The notes under the pieces: model-generated
Seen by the model: the letters and a program-made list of their open reading frames with translations, nothing else
Database searches by the model: none
Told to the model about the DNA's origin: nothing
Assembly (NCBI GenBank): GCA_002350855.1
Contig: DEFM01000035.1
Coordinates: 1-40,878 of the forward strand
Direction: 5' to 3'
Length of the DNA: 40,878 nucleotides
DNA from: Prevotellaceae bacterium UBA2852
GTDB lineage: Bacteria; Bacteroidota; Bacteroidia; Bacteroidales; Bacteroidaceae
Program-made: the position numbers and the translations under genes
Shown here: piece after piece, positions 1 through 7,608 of the stretch
Position numbering within the stretch: position 1 is the stretch's first letter
Layout: the number at the start of each line of letters is the position of its first letter

Positions 1-1
1 A

Positions 2-610
2 GATACCCGTATCAAGGCAACCGTTGCGAGTACGATGTACGACATGACACGTGTGAGCGGCAACGGCTATTATGATGCCAACGACAACGAGCCTGACCGT
101 CATGCCGCACGCGAGGCACTTTCCAAACAGCGCCTTTCAGATCCGAAGAAAATGGCAGGTGGAGTCATCGACCCACTGCCTGATGATGCGCCACAATTTG
201 TTAAGGACTACTATGATTATTATAAAACAGAAAGAGGCTATCATGCACGCAGCGGCAATTCCAACGATGGCTGGCGTGTCATCGGCACCCAGGCCTACGC
301 CAATAGCCGCTTCCTATATTATATCAACGAGATTCGCTCTGCCGTCCTCGTGATGCATGGCGAGAAGGCCCACTCCCGCTACTTTGGTGAGGCAGCTTAT
401 CACTATATGGTTGATGGTAAGGCAGATGGGTACAAGTTTGTTGGCGAACCCAATCCCAACCCAGAGAACAAGCAGCTGCTCATCATCCCAGGAGCCTCAC
501 ATTGCGACCTCTACGATGGTGGATATACTGAACTCGTAGGTAAGGGCGAACCCAAGAATATGATTCCTTGGGATAAACTGGAGGAGTTTTTCAAAACGTA
601 TTTGAGATAG
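2..610 (+). CDS. Alpha/beta hydrolase, 3' part only
   Basis: The reading frame is open from base 2, so the gene begins before the window and the first ATG at 35 is internal (preceded in frame by DTRIKATVAST). The 203 visible residues are the C-terminal part of an alpha/beta hydrolase of the type common in Bacteroidales. Seen: VLVMHGEKAHS, the strand carrying the likely catalytic acid, and LLIIPGASHCDLYDGG, with the catalytic His. The nucleophile elbow must lie upstream. Substrate cannot be told; homologues are usually annotated only as hydrolases or esterases. The stop is TAG, and a strong hairpin terminator follows. Confidence 0.8.
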   Translation, partial: DTRIKATVASTMYDMTRVSGNGYYDANDNEPDRHAAREALSKQRLSDPKKMAGGVIDPLPDDAPQFVKDYYDYYKTERGYHARSGNSNDGWRVIGTQAYANSRFLYYINEIRSAVLVMHGEKAHSRYFGEAAYHYMVDGKADGYKFVGEPNPNPENKQLLIIPGASHCDLYDGGYTELVGKGEPKNMIPWDKLEEFFKTYLR

Positions 611-636
611 GCTTAGGTACAAGCTACACCAATAAG

Positions 637-670
637 CATCTCCCAAATCGAAAAGATTTGGGAGATGTTT
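637..670 (+). terminator. Intrinsic terminator after the hydrolase gene
   Basis: CATCTCCCAAATC (637-649) and GATTTGGGAGATG (655-667) form a perfect 13-bp stem with a 5-nt loop, followed by a short T-rich stretch. It lies 27 bases after the hydrolase stop. Confidence 0.75.
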
Positions 671-774
671 CGATATTTGTCCTTCAGAAATTTTGAGGCT
701 GTTATTTCCAAATTGTTCTCAAATAGGGTTTTAGGCTTCTGTGAAGGTTAATCGTATCAATGTTTATATGTCAG

Positions 775-987
775 TCACTTTAATATTCTCTGATATAATC
801 GCGTTTGCTTCTTGTCAAGATTCGATATCTTTATCTGAACCTTGGTTGGGCGTGGCACGTCTTCATGTAAAGACGAAAGGAGTCTCGTTATAACCTGTTC
901 GACGTTTGTAAATCCTGAGTCCTCGATTGTAGACACACGTTCACCACAGACGAATGCCTCTACGCGGATAAGATTGTACTTCGACAT
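775..987 (-). CDS. Small conserved-looking hypothetical protein
   Basis: This 70-aa product is not recognised. It begins MSKYNLIRVEAFVCGE and ends with a basic tail (KQTRLYQRILK). Alternating charged and hydrophobic residues suggest a small folded alpha/beta protein; there is no signal peptide or membrane segment. A longer frame could start at 1023, but those 12 extra codons lie inside a terminator hairpin (1004-1037), so the ATG at 987 is preferred. It lies just outside the island and would originally have been directly downstream of ppdK. Confidence that it is a real gene is moderate. Confidence 0.5.
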   Translation of the reverse strand: MSKYNLIRVEAFVCGERVSTIEDSGFTNVEQVITRLLSSLHEDVPRPTKVQIKISNLDKKQTRLYQRILK

Positions 988-1003
988 GCTCTCAAATGAG
1001 ATA

Positions 1004-1037
1004 TAAAAAAGAGACCTGTCCATTAGGGCAGGTCCCT
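1004..1037 (-). terminator. Orphan terminator, probably the original ppdK terminator
   Basis: On the minus strand AGGGACCTG (1037-1029) pairs with CAGGTCTCT (1018-1010), one G-U pair, and is followed by six T. It lies 25 bases after the stop of the ppdK tail fragment, as expected for a terminator left behind when an element inserted into the end of ppdK. Confidence 0.7.
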
Positions 1038-1060
1038 CAGCAAATTATGTAAGAGTGATT

Positions 1061-1091
1061 ATTACTCCTCAACGGCAGCCTGCGCGGCTGC
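1061..1091. repeat. Left att-like repeat (displaced ppdK end)
   Basis: 31 bases matching 8778-8808 in the same orientation. ATTACTCCTC is identical, and mismatches occur only at 1071, 1074, 1077 and 1083. Confidence 0.7.
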
Positions 1092-1100
1092 TAACGGGAA
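1062..1100 (-). pseudogene. Fragment of a ppdK 3' end (12 codons plus stop)
   Basis: Read on the minus strand this encodes FPLAAAQAAVEE and a stop. The intact ppdK at 8779-11499 ends with LAAAQAAVEE. The ten last codons give identical residues, and the four base differences from the intact copy are all at third codon positions. Upstream the similarity stops abruptly. It cannot be a gene by itself; it is the displaced end of a pyruvate phosphate dikinase gene, in the same orientation as the intact copy. Confidence 0.8.
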
Positions 1101-1127
1101 CTGATTATCAGCACTTTACGGCGAATC

Positions 1128-1149
1128 TGGGAAACATTTGGGAAACATT
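1128..1149. repeat. Tandem 11-bp repeat near island left end
   Basis: TGGGAAACATT occurs twice with no spacer (1128-1138, 1139-1149), 37 bases inside the left att-like repeat. Its position and size suit recombinase-binding sites; this role is inferred. Confidence 0.55.
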
Positions 1150-1162
1150 ATGAGCATATACT

Positions 1163-1364
1163 GCACATTCTGCACCCGATTTCCTCAAAATATCCAACCA
1201 TTTTTGCCACTTCGACTACTTTTCGATATTTTAATTGTTAAACACTATTGTTAGAACACAGATTGCATTACGACTTTTCAGCACGTTCTGCAAATTTTGC
1301 TTGCAAAATTAATGTTTTCTCATGACATTACGGTCGTTTTGCACGTTTTTCTTGCAGAACGTGT
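1163..1364. repeat. Three copies of a TGCAGAAYRTGY motif at island left end
   Basis: The motif is at 1163-1174 (minus), 1281-1292 (minus) and 1353-1364 (plus). The last two form a 12-bp inverted repeat (CACGTTCTGCAA / TTGCAGAACGTG, 1282-1293 and 1352-1363). A fourth copy (CGCAGAACATGC) lies at 8696-8707, close to the other end of the island. The pattern resembles arm-type integrase sites. Confidence 0.45.
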
Positions 1365-1475
1365 TTGTTTTTTTACAATTTCAGGTAAAGTGACATCTCT
1401 TCTTTCCACAATTATGTTTCAATCAAAAGAAAAACAGGCGGATTCAAATACCCTATTTATGTCTCTCTTAGACAA

Positions 1476-3146
1476 TTAATTTACAAATCCAATTCTTTTA
1501 CTTTTAGAATTCCTGATATTTTCATTGTGACAATAAGATCTAACGTGTGAAATATCTTGCTGGTGTCCATAGAGGATACTGTCAACAATCTGTTTTCGTG
1601 CGATATTTTCAATCTGACCGCCACTGAAATCATAGCTCTCTGCAAGACTTCTCGCTTCTTCACAACTTAGGGAGGGTAACATGGCGTTCCAAATTTGTTT
1701 CCTGGTGGCCACAGTCGGTTTCTCAAAACATATTTTATAAAGGAAACGTCGTTCGAATGCAGAATCCAAATTATTGGTGAGGTTGGTTGTGGCAATCATT
1801 ATTCCAGAGAGATTTTCCATAGCCTGAAGAATGATATTTTGACAGGCATTCTCCATCTTGTCAACAGCCGCATCGGTATTATTTGAGCGTTTGTTGATAA
1901 TAGCATCTGCCTCGTTGAAAAATAGTATAGGACAAATGTCATACTTCTTGACCATTGCTTCGTACTTACTGAAAAGTCCCTGTATCTTCTTCTCGCTCTC
2001 ACCAACCCACTTTGATTTTAAATCGGATATATTGACTTGAAAGATTGGACGTCTAGTCTTACGACTCAATTGCAACACAGTTTCTGTCTTTCCTGTACCA
2101 GGGGAACCATAGAAAAGGCAAGCGAAGCCTGTACGCATATTTGCTTCTTTAAGACGTCTCTGGATATCCTTAAATCTGTCTATAGAAAGCAGTTCTGTCA
2201 AGCGTTCTATCTCTTCTGTTTCACGTTCATTGTAATACATGTGTTTTTCTTCGATTACATCTGGCATAAGTAATAAGTTGCTTATGGTTTCGTCCTTTGT
2301 ATCTATGTATTCCTTAAGTTCTGAAAGAGTAGTTTCTAACATCTTATCTGTAAGACAGAATTTGTCTGGTTCAACCATACCGTTAACAGTGTAGTTTTCC
2401 ATCCACCCTTTTCTTATCAATACACACGTGTTGGCATTTAGAACAAATATGAAAGACTTTATGCCAGATTCTTCCGGAAGAACTCGTAAAATCTCGGAAG
2501 ACGAAATATAATCCGAATTGTGTTCTATCTTATCCATCACTGTGAGAAGAATCACCATTACGGCAAGGTTGTTCAGTTCGGAGGTCAGCAAGTCTTTGGA
2601 GAATGTCAGATGTCTTGTTGACTCCAAGAGTCGTCTGACGTTTTTAACTATATCTTCATAGAGCCCTTCATCGCGTTTTAGCATCTCTATCCATTTGGCA
2701 ATTTTTGTATAGACATCGTATGCTGTGTAGTCGTCATATTTCTTGGGGGTATATGGTTTGTTATCTATGATAGCCTCCATAAACTCATCACGAACGCGGT
2801 ATTCTAATGAGCATCTTGTCGCAACCCATTGTACAAAGTGCCTATAATGTAAATCGTCCAGTTCTTCTTTATGAATACGAAATCTGATTGGTGAACATTT
2901 CGTATAACGTGCCATATCGTTTAGAGATTCAGATTCGTCACTATTTGCTAGTATGGCAAGCATAATCGATTGAAAATGGGTAACATTTAATTCCTTGCTG
3001 ACAACAGTTATAGCATCATTACACGTGTTGTAGAACTCTGGTGAGAGTTTACTATCGCAAGATGCTTCATATATCATCTCAAATGCTGATGCCAGAGTAT
3101 AATTCTCAGGCGTATTCTTTATTATTTTCATTTCTTCTTTTATCAT
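1476..3146 (-). CDS. AAA family ATPase with N-terminal helical region
   Basis: A 556-aa protein with a single C-terminal AAA module: Walker A GSPGTGKT (about 347-354), Walker B ILFFNEAD (407-414), sensor-1 ATTN (452-455) and arginine-finger segment FERRF (464-468). The Walker B reads NE in place of the usual DE. The first 300 residues are mostly helical with no recognised domain and may bind a partner or DNA. The fold suggests a hexameric remodelling ATPase of the FtsH/spastin-like branch without protease or membrane parts. The ATG at 3146 was chosen; a TTG at 3182 would overlap the sigma-factor stop by 4 bases. It follows the sigma gene by 32 bases, so the two are probably co-transcribed. 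Its true role is unknown. Confidence 0.85.
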   Translation of the reverse strand: MIKEEMKIIKNTPENYTLASAFEMIYEASCDSKLSPEFYNTCNDAITVVSKELNVTHFQSIMLAILANSDESESLNDMARYTKCSPIRFRIHKEELDDLHYRHFVQWVATRCSLEYRVRDEFMEAIIDNKPYTPKKYDDYTAYDVYTKIAKWIEMLKRDEGLYEDIVKNVRRLLESTRHLTFSKDLLTSELNNLAVMVILLTVMDKIEHNSDYISSSEILRVLPEESGIKSFIFVLNANTCVLIRKGWMENYTVNGMVEPDKFCLTDKMLETTLSELKEYIDTKDETISNLLLMPDVIEEKHMYYNERETEEIERLTELLSIDRFKDIQRRLKEANMRTGFACLFYGSPGTGKTETVLQLSRKTRRPIFQVNISDLKSKWVGESEKKIQGLFSKYEAMVKKYDICPILFFNEADAIINKRSNNTDAAVDKMENACQNIILQAMENLSGIMIATTNLTNNLDSAFERRFLYKICFEKPTVATRKQIWNAMLPSLSCEEARSLAESYDFSGGQIENIARKQIVDSILYGHQQDISHVRSYCHNENIRNSKSKRIGFVN

Positions 3147-3178
3147 AGTTATTTGGTTCTTTTGAAATAATCTACTTA

Positions 3179-4042
3179 TCAAATGTATTGTGCCAATATT
3201 CCAATCTTATTGGAATGTCGAATTTTGCAGAGAGCCTTTTCGCGTATCTGGCGGACACGTTCTCTTGATAAACCGAATGCAAAACCAATCTCTTCAAGTC
3301 CTTCCTCCTTACAATTAATACCGAAGCTACGCATTAAGATTTCTTTTTCTTTGGCTGAAAGAATATGGTTGAGTATAGCAGTCATATCCTGATGCAGTGA
3401 CTCCTTATCTAAGGATTCATCTGTTTTAGAACCCGAAGAGACAAGGTCGCCAATGGAAGTATCTGTATCTTCAGAGAGAGGATCATCCATAGACAATGTC
3501 TTGGCGGTTTGCTCAATGAGTATGCCCGCCTTGTTCTCACTGATATTTGCAAACTCTGCAAACTCTGCTGTAGTTGGTTTTCTTTGTTCCGTCTGCATTG
3601 TCTCTTTTAATAGGATAGAATACATATTGAGGAGTGCCTGCTGGTTAAGAGGCAATCTGATGATTCTGCCATTCTCATAGATAGTTGAAGAGATGGACTG
3701 ACGGATCCACCATACGGCATACGATATGAACTTGAAGCCTCGTGTTTCGTCAAAGCGCTCTGCTGCCTTGATAAGCCCAATGTTTCCCTCTGAGATTAAG
3801 TCTGAGAGGTCCATATTGTACTGATGATACTGATTGGCTACAGAGATAACGAAGCGAAGGTTGGCTTCTACAAGTCTTTGCCGTGCCTTGTCAGCCTCCT
3901 TACCGCCTTGTCTGATCTTTTGTGCGAGAATCACCTCTTCATCAACCGTTACCATTGGATAACGACTTACTTCCTTGAAATATTTGTTTACTGAAATGTT
4001 GCTGCGCTCGGTAATGTTCTTGGTGTTTTTGAATTGTCTCAT
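3179..4042 (-). CDS. RpoD-like (group 2) sigma factor
   Basis: This 287-aa protein has the length and architecture of the short Bacteroidota primary sigma factor: a region 1.2 remnant (residues 15-60), region 2 (about 58-127) with RGFKFISYAVWWIRQSIS, region 3, and region 4 with the recognition helix GLSRERVRQIREKAL (257-271). It differs from the housekeeping RpoD at many otherwise conserved positions (for example HQYNMDLSDLISEGN and KEKEILMRSFGINCKEEG), so it is a paralogue. It probably directs RNA polymerase to a limited promoter set. It sits between the polymerase-palm-like gene and the AAA gene. The two genes upstream share an unusual promoter-region element that is a candidate target. Confidence 0.9.
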   Translation of the reverse strand: MRQFKNTKNITERSNISVNKYFKEVSRYPMVTVDEEVILAQKIRQGGKEADKARQRLVEANLRFVISVANQYHQYNMDLSDLISEGNIGLIKAAERFDETRGFKFISYAVWWIRQSISSTIYENGRIIRLPLNQQALLNMYSILLKETMQTEQRKPTTAEFAEFANISENKAGILIEQTAKTLSMDDPLSEDTDTSIGDLVSSGSKTDESLDKESLHQDMTAILNHILSAKEKEILMRSFGINCKEEGLEEIGFAFGLSRERVRQIREKALCKIRHSNKIGILAQYI

Positions 4043-4122
4043 TCGTTGCTGTTTTTTGTTTATTCAGAAGATGAAATAACTTTATGACTTGAGCACTCTT
4101 TTAATAACTATTCTTACATTCT

Positions 4123-4581
4123 TCAGTTTAAATAGGGTTGACCAAGGTATGAAGAAATCTCATATCCATTTGTTTTCATCCAGTTAACTGCTTGATTCCT
4201 AATTTCGTTGTCATAGGCGATAGTCACTTGTAGAGGCTGATGTGCCGTAAATATGCCAGGAACATAGGTGGTGCTGTTCGGTTGAGTTGCGGTGATGCCG
4301 AGGATGAATGGTACAAGGGAACCATTCAGGGAGCACTTGTCCACCTCCTGCTCGAAGCCCAGTTCCTTCCGTATTCCTTCTATTATTCTCGCCATGTCGA
4401 GTAAGGCATCCGTTAGGCAGTTTTGACAGATGGCATCCAGTTCAGCGGTCAAATTCTGTTCCATCCCTATGATGTCGATACCTTTTTGTTTTCTTGTATA
4501 TTCCACTTGAAAGCGGAATGATTCATTCTTTGCTCGTGCAGCCAATTGCGCCTTGCGCTTCTGATCTTTGTTCTTGCTCAT
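4123..4581 (-). CDS. Hypothetical protein resembling a fragment of C-family DNA polymerase palm
   Basis: A 152-aa protein with no certain family assignment. The first 30 residues are basic. Residues 62-140 can be laid over the DnaE palm: ARIIEGIRKELG matches the helix before the nucleotide-binding loop, NGSLVPFILGIT (86-97) matches the GAGSLVAYxLGIT motif, and VTIAYDNEIRNQAVNWMKTN (119-138) matches the DIDIDFxxxRRDEVIxY segment. The catalytic aspartates of that segment are replaced (V/I/A), so polymerase activity is not expected. This is motif matching by eye and remains an inference. The gene lies 80 bases upstream of the sigma factor gene and has a long leader with a 12-bp inverted repeat. 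Confidence 0.65.
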   Translation of the reverse strand: MSKNKDQKRKAQLAARAKNESFRFQVEYTRKQKGIDIIGMEQNLTAELDAICQNCLTDALLDMARIIEGIRKELGFEQEVDKCSLNGSLVPFILGITATQPNSTTYVPGIFTAHQPLQVTIAYDNEIRNQAVNWMKTNGYEISSYLGQPYLN

Positions 4582-4634
4582 GATTATTGAAATTACATAT
4601 AGTTAAGAGGAATAGCCCCCATATATATGTATCT

Positions 4635-4700
4635 TTATACGAATGAAAAGGCACAAAAAACGGCGTTTTTGCCTATTGATGTGCAAAAACGCCGCAGAAG
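4635..4700 (-). promoter_or_regulatory. Shared upstream element, copy 1
   Basis: The element is GTGCAAAAACGCCGCAGAA (4681-4699) plus TTATACGAATG (4635-4645), read on the plus strand. Both blocks recur with almost the same spacing (46 versus 45 bases) upstream of the metallo-hydrolase gene. No TAnnTTTG box is seen here, unlike the core genes. It may be a promoter read by the island's own sigma factor. Confidence 0.5.
4661..4694. promoter_or_regulatory. Perfect 12-bp inverted repeat upstream of the palm-like gene
   Basis: CGGCGTTTTTGC (4661-4672) and GCAAAAACGCCG (4683-4694) are separated by 10 bases. It lies 80-113 bases before the ATG at 4581. One half-site recurs at 6852-6863 upstream of the metallo-hydrolase gene. 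It could be an operator for a dimeric regulator such as the island's WYL protein, or an RNA hairpin. Confidence 0.55.
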
Positions 4701-4758
4701 AAGGCATAAAAAAGAGCTTTTTGCCAATTATAGTGCCAGCAATTACAATACTACTGTC

Positions 4759-6750
4759 CTAGAGAGTTTTTCCGTTGTCACTATAGGTTACACCCCATTC
4801 ATCTGTGTTACCGTATGGGAAGAGATAGACTCTTGGTACAATTTCCGTATCGGTCATCTGCTCATATTTAGACTTCAACTTTACCAACGGATGTACTACC
4901 ACAGAGTCCCAATGCCAGTCATCCCAGTCCTTTACATAGTCCTCATAGGTATTATAAAATTCATTCTTTTCCCAATATTCTCTTTCAGAATCTGGAGTTA
5001 TTGGACCGACTACTTTTACAGGCACGATAGCGTAGTAAGGAGCATGGAATACGGCAAGTGCCTTTTCCCCTGCCGCAAAACGACATGCTTCCTGATACTT
5101 GGCGCCGCCAGGCTGATGTCTACCATGAGTATAAGCTGCCAATAAATTCGTGCTCGCATCAAAAGTCTGTATCTTGAATGGCGACAAGTCTTCTTCTTCC
5201 TCTATCTCGTAGCCCACAATAGCAGCAGGTCTGTATAAAGTATGAACCAAAGCAAACTTGGAATCCTCGATTGTCTTGAAAGCACCGATAGACTTAACAT
5301 CGAGACCATGAGCCTCTTCCCTATCTTCTTGGCTTTCATAGACCGTTCCATCTTCAAGGACCTTGGTACAGAATATGCTTGCACTACAGGAATCTACCGT
5401 TGATGCAGATATTGGAGAAATAGACTGACCATCATAAAGCCTGATAACAGGCCATTCATCGCAGAACAGTTTTGCAAACTCATCTGGGCTGTCTGTATGG
5501 ATGGGGATTATGGCCTTTGGCTGAAGTTGATGGAAGAACTTGCTCAAATCTTTCATGTCAATATGGCCACTGGTATGCAAATTATCATATTCGCCATCCA
5601 ATGAGTTGGCTAAATTCTCATTGTATGCTTCGGTTCCCTCTTTGACATAGCCATCCCACATGGATAGCACTTTTTGCTTCTCTCCTGGAATTTGTTCAAG
5701 AAGATCATCAAAACGATCGCTACTCCGAGCGATAATCACATAACCTTTCTCGTTAAGAAACTCTTTAAAAGAGTCAGATACAAAGAAGCGATTCTTGTCA
5801 AACTTATGGTACATCAGTGCTTCTGGCACATTTTTCCCATATTGATACAATGAAGATTTAGTCCACATGGATTGACTGTTGACAACAACATCCATAATGT
5901 CTTTCTGATACTTGTCAACATAGAACGGTCGTCCAGCCTTTAAAGCTGCGTGATACAGAGAGAACAGCCTGTCAATATTGGTGGATGAGAGATAGACAAC
6001 ACAGGATTTCTTCTCTTTAAACAGAGACTCAAATTCGCGTTGTAGTGCAGATTCTTTTTTACTGGTTGCATTTGGTCGGAGAATATTGGTAGCTTCACAT
6101 ACCACATAGTCAACCTTGCCGACATACTGCTCCAGCATCTTGAAAAACTTACTACTTCTGAATCCATGCAAGCGGAAATCACCAGTATGATAGGCAGACA
6201 CACCATCAGCCTCGATCCTGAATGCGTATGCATCGAAAGCAGAATGGTCCACTGTCACAGGTCTGATGTTAAAAGGGCCAAATGTAAAAGCCTTTCCTGG
6301 TTCAAATGTTTGCACATTTTGCAGAAGCTTTACCATTTCATTGTGAGCAGGAAATACGGTCTTTAGGTGGTTAGACAGCACTAATTGTATCTCCCTTGCA
6401 ACTTCACCCATGTATATAGGAAGTTTCTCTGGCAGCTTTGTTATGCTACCAATATGGTCACCATGATAATGGGTGATTAGTAAAGCACTCTTTGACAAAT
6501 CTCCATGAGTCAAACCCTCGACTTGCAGCTCACCAGTCTTAGGGCCGCCAGGCAGTTCTTCGCCATAATCAACGAACAGATGCCAACCGTTATGTTCGTA
6601 TTCAGTGACACAACCGCCTATCTGATTTGTGCCACGATGAATGGTAATCTTCATTCCCAAACCCCTTTTGAAAGGTTTTGACACTTCTTGTTGTTCATCG
6701 GAGTTCGATAAAAAAATGCTCCGTCTGCGGGTCTTTTTCTCGTCGCTCAT
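4759..6750 (-). CDS. Beta-CASP metallo-beta-lactamase fold hydrolase (RNase J-like) with extra C-terminal domain
   Basis: A 663-aa protein. The metallo-beta-lactamase core begins near MKITIHRGTNQIGG (33-46) and has the metal motif THYHGDHIG (93-101), VDHSA (168-171) and HTGDFR (188-193), with Asp191 as the likely bridging ligand. A beta-CASP insert follows, with SGHID (394-398) and a C-terminal IHTD (417-420). This is the arrangement of RNase J/CPSF73-type nucleases. The N-terminal core resembles RNase J, but residues after about 450 do not match its usual C-terminal part and are unassigned. The first 32 residues are polar and could be non-essential; a start at codon 33 is possible. Predicted function: cytoplasmic RNA or DNA hydrolase. 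The upstream region carries the shared element also found before the palm-like gene. Confidence 0.85.
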   Translation of the reverse strand: MSDEKKTRRRSIFLSNSDEQQEVSKPFKRGLGMKITIHRGTNQIGGCVTEYEHNGWHLFVDYGEELPGGPKTGELQVEGLTHGDLSKSALLITHYHGDHIGSITKLPEKLPIYMGEVAREIQLVLSNHLKTVFPAHNEMVKLLQNVQTFEPGKAFTFGPFNIRPVTVDHSAFDAYAFRIEADGVSAYHTGDFRLHGFRSSKFFKMLEQYVGKVDYVVCEATNILRPNATSKKESALQREFESLFKEKKSCVVYLSSTNIDRLFSLYHAALKAGRPFYVDKYQKDIMDVVVNSQSMWTKSSLYQYGKNVPEALMYHKFDKNRFFVSDSFKEFLNEKGYVIIARSSDRFDDLLEQIPGEKQKVLSMWDGYVKEGTEAYNENLANSLDGEYDNLHTSGHIDMKDLSKFFHQLQPKAIIPIHTDSPDEFAKLFCDEWPVIRLYDGQSISPISASTVDSCSASIFCTKVLEDGTVYESQEDREEAHGLDVKSIGAFKTIEDSKFALVHTLYRPAAIVGYEIEEEEDLSPFKIQTFDASTNLLAAYTHGRHQPGGAKYQEACRFAAGEKALAVFHAPYYAIVPVKVVGPITPDSEREYWEKNEFYNTYEDYVKDWDDWHWDSVVVHPLVKLKSKYEQMTDTEIVPRVYLFPYGNTDEWGVTYSDNGKTL

Positions 6751-6804
6751 AATCTCTATAAGAATTTAAAGTTCAATATTGGGTTATAGTATGCCCCTAC
6801 TATA

Positions 6805-6868
6805 TTATACGAATGGAAACTGCAGTATCATAGGAAAAGTGACATTGTTGTGCAAAAACGCCGCAGAA
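6805..6868 (-). promoter_or_regulatory. Shared upstream element, copy 2
   Basis: TTATACGAATG (6805-6815) and GTGCAAAAACGCCGCAGAA (6850-6868), read on the plus strand, are identical to copy 1 at 4635-4700. On the minus strand the downstream block reads as TATAAT-like. It lies 55-118 bases before the metallo-hydrolase start. Confidence 0.5.
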
Positions 6869-6907
6869 AGTGGTGTAAAATATAATATTTTTCTGATTAT
6901 TGTTTAT

Positions 6908-7603
6908 TCAGTAACTTAACTTGCTCCATCCATCTATCCCTTCAAAAAGATCTCCATCATACACAGTTTGGAAACTCTCTTTATTTCTAGGGCACATAGA
7001 ATGAGCAATATATGTAATCCCTTTACGAGGTGTATGTATCTTGGACAACCTTTTTTTTATTCCTTTTTCAAGAGTCCCAGAATTTGAAGCTTCAATCAAA
7101 TCGATAAAGAGACATATTCTGTCTTCTTTTTCTTCATATAATTTGATAAAATCCTTTTCATACTTATCAGAATCACTCTCATTGTTCTTAAACTCAACAA
7201 GAGCTACAATTTTCCTATTTTTGTTATAAATGGCCATATCAAATCGGGCTGATACAGGTGATTCATCTTCTTTATCTGCTTTCCTGGGAAGAGGCTTCCC
7301 TGATTCTATTCTTTCAGAAAACACATACTTATATTGCGAAGGTGTTTCTATAGAATAATAATAATCCAAATTATTATCATCACAATATTTACAAAAAGTT
7401 TCTATAAATAAAAACCTTAATTCTTGCTCGCTGACCCTCACTAGATTTTGATTTGTTTTATTTTGGCTGTAATAACATGGAAATATCAAACGACTCCTAT
7501 TGTTATCAGTAATCTCTCCATATCTATTATTATATATCGTATCAATGGTTTTAAATGTGTCTTTTATTATTTCTTTCAAAGCATCTTTTAGATTTGAGTC
7601 CAT
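6908..7603 (-). CDS. Hypothetical protein with PD-(D/E)XK nuclease-like core
   Basis: A 231-aa protein, markedly AT-rich. No close family is recognised. Residues 57-145 carry the pattern of a PD-(D/E)XK core: acidic helix SEQELRFLFIETF (58-70), Asp in ARFDMAIY (119-126), then the E-x-K strand KIVALVEFKN (131-140; E137, K139). No signal peptide or membrane segment is seen. It may be a nuclease or a DNA-binding relative of one. The gene starts 5 bases after the WYL regulator stop, so the two form an operon, a pairing typical of defence loci. Assignment of the fold is by motif only. Confidence 0.7.
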   Translation of the reverse strand: MDSNLKDALKEIIKDTFKTIDTIYNNRYGEITDNNRSRLIFPCYYSQNKTNQNLVRVSEQELRFLFIETFCKYCDDNNLDYYYSIETPSQYKYVFSERIESGKPLPRKADKEDESPVSARFDMAIYNKNRKIVALVEFKNNESDSDKYEKDFIKLYEEKEDRICLFIDLIEASNSGTLEKGIKKRLSKIHTPRKGITYIAHSMCPRNKESFQTVYDGDLFEGIDGWSKLSY

Positions 7604-7608
7604 GGCTG

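Larger units (their letters stand above)
1101..1475. other. Gene-free left end of the island
   Basis: No convincing gene is seen. The stretch is AT-rich and holds the tandem 11-bp repeat and the inverted and direct copies of the 12-bp motif. A 60-codon open frame at 1297-1479 (plus) has no protein-like features and is not called. Confidence 0.6.

Noticed and set aside
988..1023. N-terminal extension of the 775-987 gene
   Set aside because: Those codons lie inside a strong terminator hairpin, so a start there is unlikely.
4627..5145. 172-aa plus-strand frame
   Set aside because: Runs from the regulatory region into the antisense of the metallo-hydrolase gene; rich in hydrophobic residues typical of antisense frames.
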